From assembly GCA_947499615.1 (NCBI GenBank), contig CANMOP010000002.1, forward strand, positions 1 through 64,000: 64,000 bases of DNA, read 5' to 3'. Of the stretch, positions 42,461 through 51,173 are shown in pieces. This DNA is from RH-chloro-G1 sp003670575 (GTDB lineage: Bacteria; Chloroflexota; Dehalococcoidia; UBA2979). The stretch's first letter is position 1, and the number at the start of each line of letters is the position of its first letter. The position numbers and the translations under genes were made by a program. The notes under the pieces were generated by a model. The model had not been told where the DNA came from, did no database searches, and saw only the letters and a list, made by a program, of their open reading frames with translations.

Positions 42461-43213
42461 CTATCCGACAGTGAGGGTGCGCTGTGCGCCGCGCACGGCG
42501 TGCACGGGGCTCTGGCACGGGGTCGGCTCCCGCGTACTGGTGGGGTCGAAGACGTAGCCCAGCCCTCGCACCGTGCGGATGATCATGCGTGCCTCGTGTG
42601 CGCCGAGTTTGGAGCGCAGCCGGGACACCCAGACTCGCAAGTACTGCAAGTCGTCGCGGTATTCCGGGCCCCAGACGTTGCTGAGGATCTCGGAGCCGGT
42701 GAGCGTCTGACCAGGGTGCCCGGCGAGGTAGGTGAGCAGTGCCCACTCCGTGCGCGTGAGCCACGCGATCTCGCCGCCTCGACGCACCGTGCGCCGCACG
42801 AGGTCGATGTCCAGGCCCTCCACGGAGACATGAGTCGCGGCGGCGGGCGGCGGTTCTGCCGCTGCGCCCAACGCCTCTTCTACCGCGTCCGCCAGCTGGC
42901 GAGCGGAGAAGCGCTTGGGCAACACGCCACTCTTTGCCGTTGCCGCGGTCGTACGAGCATCGGCGGAGACAAGGATGACCGGGATCGGTGTGCGGGCTCG
43001 CAGCCGGCGCATCATCTCCAGCCCGGACATGTCGGACAGCCGTGTGGAGAGCAGTACCAGGTTGGGGTGCTGTTGGACGGCGGCGCGCAATGCGTCGTCG
43101 CCGGTGGTGGCGGTCACCACGCGCAAACCCTCCGCGCGGAGCCCGCGGCCGAAGGTTTCCAGTGTGGCCGGGTCGCTATCGACAGCCAGCGCCAGCGGTG
43201 CGCGCGCGGTCAT
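42461..43213 (-). CDS. OmpR-type response regulator lacking the phosphoacceptor Asp
   Basis: A 250-residue protein with a receiver domain (about 5-115) and a winged-helix DNA-binding domain (about 130-225: LTRTEWALLTYLAGHPG, YLRVWVSRLRSKLG, IRTVRGLGYVFD). In the receiver the acid pair is present (AVDSDP) and the conserved Lys is K100 (LPKRF), but the phosphoacceptor is S56 (NLVLLSTRLSDM) where Asp is expected. It therefore probably works without phosphorylation. No histidine kinase is adjacent. ATG 43213 is used; 43228 is an alternative. Confidence 0.88.
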   Translation of the reverse strand: MTARAPLALAVDSDPATLETFGRGLRAEGLRVVTATTGDDALRAAVQQHPNLVLLSTRLSDMSGLEMMRRLRARTPIPVILVSADARTTAATAKSGVLPKRFSARQLADAVEEALGAAAEPPPAAATHVSVEGLDIDLVRRTVRRGGEIAWLTRTEWALLTYLAGHPGQTLTGSEILSNVWGPEYRDDLQYLRVWVSRLRSKLGAHEARMIIRTVRGLGYVFDPTSTREPTPCQSPVHAVRGAQRTLTVG

Positions 43214-43494
43214 CCGGCGGTTCCGCATGCGGCTGTCGGGCGCGGGTACGCAGCGTGCTCGGTTGCTGTGCGCGTCGTGTGCGCGAGTAATCGCCCGATC
43301 CGTCGGGCCAGAATCTCAGACATGCTTCCCCGCCACCGCTCGGAATCTTGCAGGACTGCGCTGGACCGCTTGCAGTCACTACCATGCGCACAGGCGCAGC
43401 CTGGACCAAGCCACTCTCCTGCGCGCCGTCCGCAACTCTAGCGGGGGCAGTGCGCGTCAGCAAGTGCGACGCGCGTTGACAAGGAGGCCCGGCT

Positions 43495-44166
43495 GTGGAA
43501 CGTGATGCGCTGGGCCACGTGCAGGCCGAGGTGATCGACTGCCAGCGCTGCCCGCGCCTTGTCGAGTGGCGCGAGCAGGTGGCGACCGAGCGCCGCGCGG
43601 CATATCGCGACGTGCAGTACTGGGGGCGTCCTGTCCCTGGCTGGGGTGACTCGGCCGCCCGTCTGGTGGTGGTGGGGCTGGCTCCCGCCGCGCACGGGGG
43701 GAATCGTCCCGGTCGCATCTTCACGGGCGACCGCTCCGGGGACTGGTTGTTCCGCGCGATGCATCGTGCGGGATTCGCGAGCCAGGCCACGAGCACGCAT
43801 CGCGGCGACGGCCTTGAGTTGCGCGACGCGTACGTCACCGCGGCCGTGCACTGCGCGCCGCCGCAGAACCGCCCAACGACCGAGGAGTTCCACGCCTGCG
43901 CGCCGTATCTGCAGCGCGAGTTGCAACTGCTCGATCGTGCAAGGGTAGTGCTCGCGCTCGGCGGGATTGCGATGGCGAGCGTGGCTGCGCTCGCAGGGCT
44001 GCGTCCGCGTCCACGTTTCGGCCACGGTGCGGAGGCGACGCTGCCCGATGGTCGGGTGCTGCTTGCCTCGTACCACCCGAGCCAGCAGAACACGTTCACC
44101 GGCCGCCTCACCGAGCCGATGCTCGACGCGGTGTTCGAGCGCGCCCGCGCGATCATCGAGGCTTGA
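43495..44166 (+). CDS. Uracil-DNA glycosylase, family 5 (UdgB-type)
   Basis: A 223-residue base-excision enzyme that removes uracil (and in relatives hypoxanthine and other damaged bases) from DNA. The 4Fe-4S ligands are four Cys: C16 and C19 (CQRCPR), C120 (HCAPP) and C135 (FHACAP). Motif A is GLAPAAHGGNRPGRIFTGD at 61-79; motif B is SYHPSQQNT. Family 5 lacks the polar catalytic residue of motif A, which agrees with GLAPA. GTG 43495 has AAGGAGG. Its stop adjoins the MBL-fold gene, 30 bases away. Confidence 0.88.
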   Translation: MERDALGHVQAEVIDCQRCPRLVEWREQVATERRAAYRDVQYWGRPVPGWGDSAARLVVVGLAPAAHGGNRPGRIFTGDRSGDWLFRAMHRAGFASQATSTHRGDGLELRDAYVTAAVHCAPPQNRPTTEEFHACAPYLQRELQLLDRARVVLALGGIAMASVAALAGLRPRPRFGHGAEATLPDGRVLLASYHPSQQNTFTGRLTEPMLDAVFERARAIIEA

Positions 44167-44198
44167 CGAGCCCCTGCGCCACGCTCGATCGTGCGCGC

Positions 44199-44864
44199 AT
44201 GGAATTCGCGAACGAGATCATGCTGCGTGGGATCGTCGTCGGCGTGTTCCGGGAGAACTGCTGGGTCGTCGGTAGTCGACGCAGCGGCGAGGCGATCTGC
44301 ATCGACCCTGGCGATGAGCCGGATGAGGTGCTGGCGCTGGCCCGCGACATGGGCGTCACGATCAAGGCGATCGTGAACTCGCATGCGCACGTGGACCACG
44401 TGCTCGGTGTCGCCGGCGTGCACAGCGCGACCGGTGCGCGCTTCCTACTGCACGATGCGGACCTGGAACTGCTGCGCCACGGATGGCAGGGCGCAGCGCT
44501 GCGCATGGGCCTCGATGTCGCGCAGGGGCCGCCGGACCCGGATGGCTTCGTGCGCGATGGTGAGTTGGTGGAGGTCGCCGGACTGCAACTGCAGGTGATG
44601 GAGACGCCCGGCCACACGCCCGGCAGCGTCTCGTACTACGCCGAGGGGATGCTGTTCAGCGGGGACACGTTGTTCCAGGGCTCGATCGGGCGCACCGACT
44701 TGCCCGGTGGCGACTTCGAGCAGGAGATGCGCAGCATCTGCGACCGGCTGCTCACGCTGCCGGACGAGACCATCGTGCTGCCGGGCCACATGGCCGAAAC
44801 CACGATCCGCGAGGAGCGCAACGAGAACCCGTTCGTGCTCGATTGGCTGCGCCGCGCCCGATGA
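44199..44864 (+). CDS. MBL-fold metallo-hydrolase (glyoxalase II-like)
   Basis: A 221-residue enzyme of the metallo-beta-lactamase fold. Metal motif SHAHVDH at 61-67, second His in ETPGHTPGS, Asp in FSGDTLFQGSIGRTDLPGG, last His in VLPGHMAETT. The GSIGRTD segment is typical of the YcbL-like glyoxalase II group that hydrolyses S-lactoylglutathione or similar thioesters. ATG 44199 is the probable start; a TTG at 44163 overlapping the UDG stop is possible. A cofactor such as glutathione is unlikely in this organism, so the natural thioester is open. Confidence 0.83.
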   Translation: MEFANEIMLRGIVVGVFRENCWVVGSRRSGEAICIDPGDEPDEVLALARDMGVTIKAIVNSHAHVDHVLGVAGVHSATGARFLLHDADLELLRHGWQGAALRMGLDVAQGPPDPDGFVRDGELVEVAGLQLQVMETPGHTPGSVSYYAEGMLFSGDTLFQGSIGRTDLPGGDFEQEMRSICDRLLTLPDETIVLPGHMAETTIREERNENPFVLDWLRRAR

Positions 44865-44916
44865 GGGTCACGCGTCGCTATGGTGATGTGCGAGAAGGAA
44901 TGCTAAGGAGGCCTCG

Positions 44917-45243
44917 ATGATCTTCGAACTGCGCAGCTATGTGGCGATGCCGGGACGGCTGCCGGACCTGCACAAGCGGTTCCGGGAGCACACCACGAAG
45001 CTCTGGGAGAAGGCCGGCTGGAACATGGTCGGGTTCTGGACCTACAAGCACGGCGGCCGGAGCGACACGCTGGTCTACATGCTTGCGTGGCCCGACCAGC
45101 AAGTCCGCGATGCCGCGTTCGCCGAGTTCGGGCGTGACCCGGAATGGCTGCGCGCGCGTGATGAGTCCGAGGTGAACGGCCCACTGGTGGCTCGGATCAC
45201 CTCCGAGATCCTGCAGCCCACCGACTACTCGCCGCTGCAGTAG
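44917..45243 (+). CDS. NIPSNAP-family protein
   Basis: A 108-residue protein of the NIPSNAP fold, an alpha/beta ferredoxin-like dimer with an unknown ligand. Typical: an opening FELRSYVAMPGRLPDLHKRF, GFWTYKHGGRSDTLVYMLAW and the ending ITSEILQPTDYSPLQ. AAGGAGG lies nine bases before the ATG. A two-domain paralogue occurs at 52546. The family is common in bacteria with fatty-acid or steroid catabolism, but no function is proved. Confidence 0.87.
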   Translation: MIFELRSYVAMPGRLPDLHKRFREHTTKLWEKAGWNMVGFWTYKHGGRSDTLVYMLAWPDQQVRDAAFAEFGRDPEWLRARDESEVNGPLVARITSEILQPTDYSPLQ

Positions 45244-45290
45244 TTCACCAGTCCCCCGCGGCGCGATGGCCGGGAGTTGTGGCGTAGAGC

Positions 45291-45956
45291 GTGACGCACT
45301 ACCTCGTCATCGCGCATGGGGGGATCGGCGCCGAGCTGGCGAGTAGCCTCGAACGCGTGTCGGTGGACGATCCGGCCGCCGTGTTCACGTTGCTCGTGCC
45401 CGACGCTCGGGCTGCGCGCGAACGCGAGGCTGCTGGGTCCGCGCGGCTGTCTCGCGAGCAGATGCAGGCAGCGGGGATCCACCCCGTGCGGGCGTTGGCA
45501 GGGGATGGATCGCCTGCCGTTGCGGTGGACGACGAGCTACGCCTCCATCCCGGGATGTACGACGCCATCCTGTTGTGCACTCCACCGCCGGGGCTGCGCT
45601 CCTGGATCGGCGGCGATCTCCGTACGCAACTTGAAGAGCGGGCGGGGCTCCCCACCCTCCACCTCCACCCCCGCGCCGTCGACACGTGGTCTCGTGCTCG
45701 CGCGCCGCGCAGTGCGCGTTGGACGCGGTGGTGGGAGTGGACCCGCTTCACCTCGACGGCCGAGGATCGCGCAGGGGCCGCGCCGACAGGGCGCCAATTG
45801 CTGCCGGTGCTGGCGATGATGCTGGTCTATCTGTCCGCCGGTCTGGTGCTCGCCTTCACCGTGCACCGAGGCTTCCTGTTCACCGATGCCGTGGCATTTC
45901 TGCTCTACACGGCGGTGATCGGTGGACTGCTGTTCCTGCTGCGGGACGGGCGATAG
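45291..45956 (+). CDS. Two-helix membrane protein with a soluble nucleotide-like N-domain
   Basis: I do not recognise a characterised family. The 221-residue product opens with alternating strands and helices (MTHYLVIAHGGIGAEL, AAVFTLLVPDA, MYDAILLCTPPPGL, GLPTLHLHP), the pattern of a Rossmann or USP-like fold of about 125 residues. A Trp/Arg-rich amphipathic link (RWTRWWEWTRF) and two membrane helices (LLPVLAMMLVYLSAGLVLAF and VAFLLYTAVIGGLLFLL) follow. GTG 45291 is the first good start. It overlaps nothing and is convergent with the cupin gene. Confidence 0.6.
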   Translation: MTHYLVIAHGGIGAELASSLERVSVDDPAAVFTLLVPDARAAREREAAGSARLSREQMQAAGIHPVRALAGDGSPAVAVDDELRLHPGMYDAILLCTPPPGLRSWIGGDLRTQLEERAGLPTLHLHPRAVDTWSRARAPRSARWTRWWEWTRFTSTAEDRAGAAPTGRQLLPVLAMMLVYLSAGLVLAFTVHRGFLFTDAVAFLLYTAVIGGLLFLLRDGR

Positions 45957-45959
45957 CGT

Positions 45960-46325
45960 TCAGTCGGTGATCGTTGTCTGGCTTTCTGCGGGCGTGATCG
46001 TGAGGTGCGCCATCGGCGACCCGGTGTCGCCGGCCCCGTGCCAGTGATCCTCACGCGCGGGAACCACCACCATGTCGCCCACGCCGACCGTGTACTCCTC
46101 GCTGGCTGTGCCGACCTTGCCGATGCCATGCACGATGTAGAGCAGTTGGTCGTGGGTGTGCTGGTGCATCCGCGTGCGTGCTCCGGGTGCGAAATTCACG
46201 ATTGCGGCGTTGATGTGCTCACTTTCCGGAGCGCCCGCGAGCGTGCGGCCCCAGACGTTGCCCTGAAACAACGCCTCCCCGCTCCGTTCCGTCGTCGCGC
46301 CATCGGTGTGCCTAGTGACCTGCAT
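45960..46325 (-). CDS. Cupin-domain protein
   Basis: A 121-residue single-domain cupin, a small metal-binding beta-barrel. The first motif is HQHTHDQLLYIVHGIGKVGT (His ligands and the following Glu replaced by Gln/Asp), the second is GDMVVVPAREDHWHGAGDT with two His. Such proteins are isomerases, dioxygenases or sensors. ATG 46325 has CGATGCA only; its ribosome-binding site is AGGG. Function is not deducible. Confidence 0.82.
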   Translation of the reverse strand: MQVTRHTDGATTERSGEALFQGNVWGRTLAGAPESEHINAAIVNFAPGARTRMHQHTHDQLLYIVHGIGKVGTASEEYTVGVGDMVVVPAREDHWHGAGDTGSPMAHLTITPAESQTTITD

Positions 46326-46470
46326 CGTGCCCTCCCGTCGCTCGGTGATGTGTCGCCTCGATCATGCCGCAGCAGACCCGCTGGCGCTCATGCCTGTGCC
46401 GTGTGGGAGCGGGTATAGTCAGCGCCACCGGCAGGGCGGCTGCCCCCCGGATGCGCGCGAGGAGGTTGCC

Positions 46471-47418
46471 GTGCACTTGAACGAGGTGGCCGAGGGGCTG
46501 GAGCCCCTGGACCTGTCGCAGTCCGCCGAGTTCCAGAGCCTGCTGCAGAGCGCGCGCGACCTCGGCATCCCGCACCGCGAGGGTGTGCGGTACGTCTCCC
46601 GGAACACGGTGGTCCGTCACGAGCGGCTGCACTTCCTGGAGTGGGGCGATCCCGCGGCGCCGCCCGTGCTGCTCTTGCATGGGGCGAACCAGACCTCGCA
46701 CGCCTGGGACCTCGTGAGCCTGCATCTGTCGGATCGATACCACGTGTTCGCGCTCGACCATCGTGGTCACGGCGACAGCGAATGGGCGCGCGATCAGGAC
46801 TACAACTCGGAGTCGATGGCGGCCGACGCAGTGGCGTTCATGCACCAGCAGGGCATCGTGCAGCCGATCATCATCGGACACTCCATGGGTGGACGTGTCA
46901 CGTTGCGTATCGCGCTCGACGATCCGGCGCTCGCTCGCGCGATCTGCTTTGTCGACATTGCGCCGGTGCGCTCCGGCAACGGCGGGAACGAGATCCGCGA
47001 GTTCATGCGCCGCAACGTGGAGTTCGACCGCATCGAGGACTTCATCGAGCGCGTGCGCGCGTACGATCCGTTCCGGCCGACGGAGCACATCGCGCGTACC
47101 GCACGCTACAACCTGTTTCTGCGCGCGGACGGCAAGTACGTCTCCAAGTCGGATCGCTTCCTGCACGAGCGCGACCAGCGGGCAACACCACAGGCCGAAA
47201 CGATCACGCTGGATGATGTGAAGGTGATCGACTGCCCCGTGCTGGTCGTGCGCGGCGAGTCATCGAACATCCTGCTGCCGCCGGAGGCGCAGGCGTTCGC
47301 GGACGCGGTGCAGCACGGGCGCATGGTCGAGGTCGCGAAGTGCGGCCACAACGTGCACACGCAGAACACGCCCGGATTCCTCGACGTGCTACGCCCGTTC
47401 CTGGAGTCGATCGAGTAG
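46471..47418 (+). CDS. Alpha/beta hydrolase
   Basis: A 315-residue soluble hydrolase. Oxyanion LLLHGANQTSHAWD near 67, nucleophile S138 in IIGHSMGGRV, acid D in RGESSNILLP region and base H near the end (KCGHNVHTQNTPGF). The N-terminal 50 residues are an extra helical extension. GTG 46471 is preceded by GAGGAGG with six-base spacing. Closest in look to haloalkane-dehalogenase/epoxide-hydrolase-type enzymes with HGANQTS, but the substrate is unknown. Confidence 0.84.
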   Translation: MHLNEVAEGLEPLDLSQSAEFQSLLQSARDLGIPHREGVRYVSRNTVVRHERLHFLEWGDPAAPPVLLLHGANQTSHAWDLVSLHLSDRYHVFALDHRGHGDSEWARDQDYNSESMAADAVAFMHQQGIVQPIIIGHSMGGRVTLRIALDDPALARAICFVDIAPVRSGNGGNEIREFMRRNVEFDRIEDFIERVRAYDPFRPTEHIARTARYNLFLRADGKYVSKSDRFLHERDQRATPQAETITLDDVKVIDCPVLVVRGESSNILLPPEAQAFADAVQHGRMVEVAKCGHNVHTQNTPGFLDVLRPFLESIE

Positions 47419-47426
47419 CGCCGAGG

Positions 47427-47813
47427 CTACGACAGGCCGAGCAGCTCCACGTCGAAGATCAGCGTCGCGCCGGCGGGAATCACAGGCGGTGCGCCGCGAT
47501 CGCCGTATCCGATGTGCGGCGGGATGATCAGTCGACGCTTCCCGCCCACGCGCATGGTGAGCAATCCCTCGTCCCAACCGGCGATCACCTGTCCCACGCC
47601 GATCGAGAAGCCGATGGGGCGGCCGCCGGCGGACGAGTCGAACTGCGTGCCGTCGGTGAGCCAGCCGGTGTAGTGCACCAGCACGGTCTGCCCCGCCTGC
47701 GCGAGGTCACCGTCGCCGAGCTGCTCGTCGATGTAGCGCAGTCCGCTCTCGCACTCCTCGACCGGTGCGTCGAGTTGCGGGATGCCGGGTGCGTTGCCGT
47801 CTGTGTCAGCCAC
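47427..47813 (-). CDS. FKBP-type peptidyl-prolyl cis-trans isomerase
   Basis: A 128-residue FKBP. The domain runs from about 22: LRYIDEQLGDGDLAQAGQTV, VHYTGWLTDGTQFDSS, GFSIGVGQVIAGWDEGLLTM, GGKRRLIIPPHIGYGDRG, PPVIPAGATLIFDVELLG. Those are the conserved FK506-pocket residues (Asp, Trp, Tyr). There is no signal peptide, so it is cytoplasmic. GTG 47813 has GGAGG seven bases upstream. It catalyses proline isomerisation in protein folding. Confidence 0.92.
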   Translation of the reverse strand: MADTDGNAPGIPQLDAPVEECESGLRYIDEQLGDGDLAQAGQTVLVHYTGWLTDGTQFDSSAGGRPIGFSIGVGQVIAGWDEGLLTMRVGGKRRLIIPPHIGYGDRGAPPVIPAGATLIFDVELLGLS

Positions 47814-47852
47814 GTGGGTTCCTCCGGTGGGCGTGTGCAGTGGGTTGCCGCG

Positions 47853-47879
47853 TTGTTGGGTTGTTGGGTTGTTGGGTTG
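47853..47879. repeat. Short tandem octamer array
   Basis: TTGTTGGG is repeated 3.4 times at 47853-47879. It lies between the FKBP gene and the GT-C gene, in non-coding DNA. It may form slipped strands; it could also be a decayed piece of a longer array. Confidence 0.75.
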
Positions 47880-47959
47880 CCTCGGAGCGGAGTGTCCGGC
47901 GGGGCACGCGCATGGTGCGGGGTTCCAGTGGCGGGTGCAACCGACGCGGCAACGCACCG

Positions 47960-49447
47960 CTAGCGATGCGCTGCCGATTCGCGCTCCGCTGACGACTCGA
48001 GGCCCCACTCGCCGGTGCGGGCGAGGCCGTACAGCCAGAACAGCAGCGGCGGTACGAATGCCACGACGACCGGCGCGGCAATCGCGCGGGTGTACTCCGC
48101 CAGCCACGGCCAGTGACCGCGGAACTGCTCGATCAGGTCGGGGAACGCGCCGCCGAGCGTGGCCGCCAGTAGCACCGGCGTCAGCCAGCTCCGCGGGCGC
48201 AGCGCCGCCAGCGTCACCGGCCACACCATGTACCACGGTCGATACCACGAGCTTGCTACCAACAGGTACAGGAACAAGATCGTGAAGCTCAGCGTCACCA
48301 GATGCCGGAAGTCGCGCCGAGCGTGCCAGACAAGCGTGGGATACACGAGCAGAAACGCGAGGCGCGTGATCCATCGTGCATCGTCCGCCGCGCGCGCGGG
48401 ATCGTTCCAGCCGAGGTACGCGATCTGCTGGAGGAAGAGCTCCAGCAACAGCGGTGTCGACGTGATCATGAGCGTCGATTGCACACTGAGCATCGCGAAG
48501 GTGGCGCGCCCCTCGAAGAACGGCGCGTACGCCAGCGCCGCTGTGATGGCCGCGACCGCTCCGGCGCGCGCGATCAGCCGGAGCCGAGTGCGCGCGTCGC
48601 CATCGGCGTGCATCCAGATGTAGAGCAGCAACGGCGGGCCAAGCAGCGCCGTCGCGAACTTCACCAGCACCGACAGCGTGAGCGCCTCGATGGCGAGTAC
48701 CCACCATCGACGTTGTACGCACTCCAGGGCGATGAGCACCGGCAGCATCATCCACAGCTCGTTGTGCCCATTGCCGACGATGCGCAGCAGCACAAACGGG
48801 TTCCACGCGAACAGCAGCGTCGCCAGCGCCTGCTGGCCCGGCGCCATGCGGCCGACGATGCGCCAGATCATGCCCGCCGTGGCCAGCACTGACAGCGCGC
48901 CCATCGCCTTGAACGCGTACAGCCCGATGGTCACATCGTCCGCGAAGAGTCGGGGGATGACTGCGGCGGGCCCGGTGAGCAGGGACCACAACGGACCGTA
49001 CGGCGACGGGAGTTCCGACCATGACATGCCGATGGGATACGGGAAGTCGCCCTGTGGTGTGATGAGCGGATTGGCACCAAACACCCACGCGATCCGCGCC
49101 ATTGCGTGGTAGTGGAACATGTCGACGGCGGTGGGTGGATACATCGGCACCAGTGCCAGCGCGAACAGCGCCGCGAAGCCCATCACCAGCCACCACGGCG
49201 GCTGCTGCCACGCCCGCCAGACGATTGCCACCGCGCCGAGGTACGCACCGAAGGTCAGCGCAACCAGCGCGACGTACTCCACCGTGGCGCGTTCCCAGTC
49301 CGGCCCGAGCATGTATACGAAGTCGACGGTGATCCCGCGCGCGCCGAAGTAACGCCACATCGGGATCCGCGCCGTCGCCACCAGGTAGGCGCCGAGGAGC
49401 AGCAGTCCTGCCGCCGGGAGCGCGATCCTCGTGCGGGTGGCGTTCAC
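47960..49447 (-). CDS. GT-C (mannosyltransferase-like) membrane glycosyltransferase
   Basis: A 495-residue polytopic glycosyltransferase of the polyprenyl-phosphate-sugar using GT-C class, similar in layout to the actinobacterial alpha-1,6-mannosyltransferases. The first helix is LPAAGLLLLGAYLVA; FALALVPMYPPTAVDMFHYH has the catalytic acid loop typical of GT-C. About 10-12 further helices follow, with LFAWNPFVLLRIVGNGHNEL in the middle and SSWYRPWYMVWPVTL near the end. GTG 49447 is 11 bases after the PBP stop, and both are on the minus strand, so they form an envelope operon. Confidence 0.8.
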   Translation of the reverse strand: MNATRTRIALPAAGLLLLGAYLVATARIPMWRYFGARGITVDFVYMLGPDWERATVEYVALVALTFGAYLGAVAIVWRAWQQPPWWLVMGFAALFALALVPMYPPTAVDMFHYHAMARIAWVFGANPLITPQGDFPYPIGMSWSELPSPYGPLWSLLTGPAAVIPRLFADDVTIGLYAFKAMGALSVLATAGMIWRIVGRMAPGQQALATLLFAWNPFVLLRIVGNGHNELWMMLPVLIALECVQRRWWVLAIEALTLSVLVKFATALLGPPLLLYIWMHADGDARTRLRLIARAGAVAAITAALAYAPFFEGRATFAMLSVQSTLMITSTPLLLELFLQQIAYLGWNDPARAADDARWITRLAFLLVYPTLVWHARRDFRHLVTLSFTILFLYLLVASSWYRPWYMVWPVTLAALRPRSWLTPVLLAATLGGAFPDLIEQFRGHWPWLAEYTRAIAAPVVVAFVPPLLFWLYGLARTGEWGLESSAERESAAHR

Positions 49448-49458
49448 GTCGTCATCGG

Positions 49459-51075
49459 TTACCTGAAGAGGAAGTTCGCGAAGGTCCAGTCGAACAGTTT
49501 GCGCGCGTCGGCATCGCGGTCGGGCGCGTTCAGCAGGGCGATGAACACACGACGCCCGTCGCGCGTCGCGGAGGCGACCATGGTGCGACCGGCCTCCTCG
49601 GTGAACCCGGTCTTCACACCATCCGCGCCCAGATAGCCGCCGAGCATGGTGTTGGTGTTCGTGAGGGCGATCGTGCGCGACCCGAGGGCCGTCCACTGGC
49701 GCGCACTCACGGCGCCGGCGAAGTCCGGCAGCGTCATCGCGTAGCGGGCCAGCATGGCCAGGTCGTACGCGGAGCTGTAGTGCCCGCTGGCGTTCAGACC
49801 GTGCGCGTTCTCGAAATGCGTCTCGCCCAGCCCCAGCCGCAGCACCAACGCGTTCATGCGCCCGACGAATGCGTCGTCACTGCCGGCCTGGAACCGCCCC
49901 AGCGCAAGCGCGGCGTCGTTGCCGGACGGCAGCATTAACCCGTAGAGCAGGTCGCGCTCACGGAAGCAGTCGCCCGGTCGCAGCCCCATCACAGAACTGT
50001 CGCCCATCTCGCGGCTGTCCACGGTCACGGGCACCCACGCGTCGAGTCGCCTCGATTCCACCGTGAGGATCGCGGTCGCGATCTTCGTGAGGCTGGCGGG
50101 CGGCGCGGTGCGGTGGCCGTTGCGCTCGTAGATCACCGCGCCCGATGCGGCGTCGACGATCGCGACCGCACTGGCGCTGACCGGCGGCGGCGGCAGCGCG
50201 CGGATGGCGAGCGGCGGCGAACCGGTGGGTGCGGGCGGGGGCAGGGTGGCGGTGGGGGCAGCCTTTGGCGCTGTGATCGCCTGTCGAGTGATTGCACCAC
50301 CGCACACCAGCAGGAGCGGTGTGCCTGCGCTGATCGATGGTCCGTACCGCTCCAGCCAGTCGGCGTTCACCACCTCGGGTGCGTCGTAGATGTAGCCGAT
50401 GAATCCACCGTCAGCGGCTGGCGCCCACACCGACCGCAGGGAGCAGCCACGCTCCGCGGACGCTGCTGCAACCTGCTCCATCGAGCCGCCGCCCCACACC
50501 ACCAGGCCGGTGCCGGAGTCTGGCACGGCACCCGTGATGCCGGGCGCCACCGTCGGCCCCTGCGCGGCCCCCGCGCGTGCGGGCGTGGATGTGATAGCGG
50601 TGCAACCGGGGCCGATCGGCGGCACGGCGGCTGCCGAAGGGGCGCTGGCGGGGGCCGGCACGGCGGCGGGGGAGATGGCTGGCGCTGTGGGGAGCGCGGT
50701 GCCTGCAGGAACCTCGCGCAGGTACATCTCGGCGACCCAGCCGATCTGCTCGCCGACCCGCACCTGCTGCCACGCGGTTCCATCGACGACCACGCGACCG
50801 GGGATGGCGGTGACGGGGCTGCCGTGCGGCAGGCAACGCAGTTCGGGGAGTGCCCTGCCCGGCCCGCCACGCAGACGCAAGCAGTCGCCATCAGCATCGA
50901 CCACTGCCGCTGTGCCGGCGGCCAATGCGCCCGGCGAGGCCGGTGCCGTGTGTGCGGAGCGGGAGTGTTGTGCCGCGGTGGGGCGCGCGAAGGCGGACTG
51001 CACCGGAGCCACCAGCGTCAGCAGCAGTGCGAGTAGCAGGCCCCAGCGAGGCGTGTTGGTACGAACGATGCTCAA
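49459..51075 (-). CDS. D-alanyl-D-alanine carboxypeptidase with SH3 and an unnamed domain
   Basis: A 538-residue extracytoplasmic penicillin-binding protein (peptidase S11). Signal peptide at 1-30; SH3b-like domain at about 65-121 (DCLRLRGGPG... WVAEMYLRE); a Pro/Ala linker; an unnamed domain at 189-258 with Cys at 211 and 258 (LVVWGGGS, GGFIGYIYDAP, VNADW); then the transpeptidase-fold domain with SLTK at 328-331, SGN at 383-385 and KTG at 487-489. It trims stem peptides of peptidoglycan. TTG 51075 is chosen because SIVRTNTPRWGLLLALL is a proper signal peptide. The unnamed domain also ends the surface protein at 58711. Confidence 0.88.
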   Translation of the reverse strand: MSIVRTNTPRWGLLLALLLTLVAPVQSAFARPTAAQHSRSAHTAPASPGALAAGTAAVVDADGDCLRLRGGPGRALPELRCLPHGSPVTAIPGRVVVDGTAWQQVRVGEQIGWVAEMYLREVPAGTALPTAPAISPAAVPAPASAPSAAAVPPIGPGCTAITSTPARAGAAQGPTVAPGITGAVPDSGTGLVVWGGGSMEQVAAASAERGCSLRSVWAPAADGGFIGYIYDAPEVVNADWLERYGPSISAGTPLLLVCGGAITRQAITAPKAAPTATLPPPAPTGSPPLAIRALPPPPVSASAVAIVDAASGAVIYERNGHRTAPPASLTKIATAILTVESRRLDAWVPVTVDSREMGDSSVMGLRPGDCFRERDLLYGLMLPSGNDAALALGRFQAGSDDAFVGRMNALVLRLGLGETHFENAHGLNASGHYSSAYDLAMLARYAMTLPDFAGAVSARQWTALGSRTIALTNTNTMLGGYLGADGVKTGFTEEAGRTMVASATRDGRRVFIALLNAPDRDADARKLFDWTFANFLFR

Positions 51076-51173
51076 GCGCCCCAACCCTCCAACCCGCCAG
51101 ATCGAGGATACCGCACCATGCGATGGAAGGACGCTGTCGGTCCCAGTGCAGTGGTGGGCGGTACCATGGCCAC

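Noticed and set aside
47853..47879. G-quadruplex or telomere-like element at the octamer array
   Set aside because: Only three complete GGG runs are regularly spaced, which is too few to claim.
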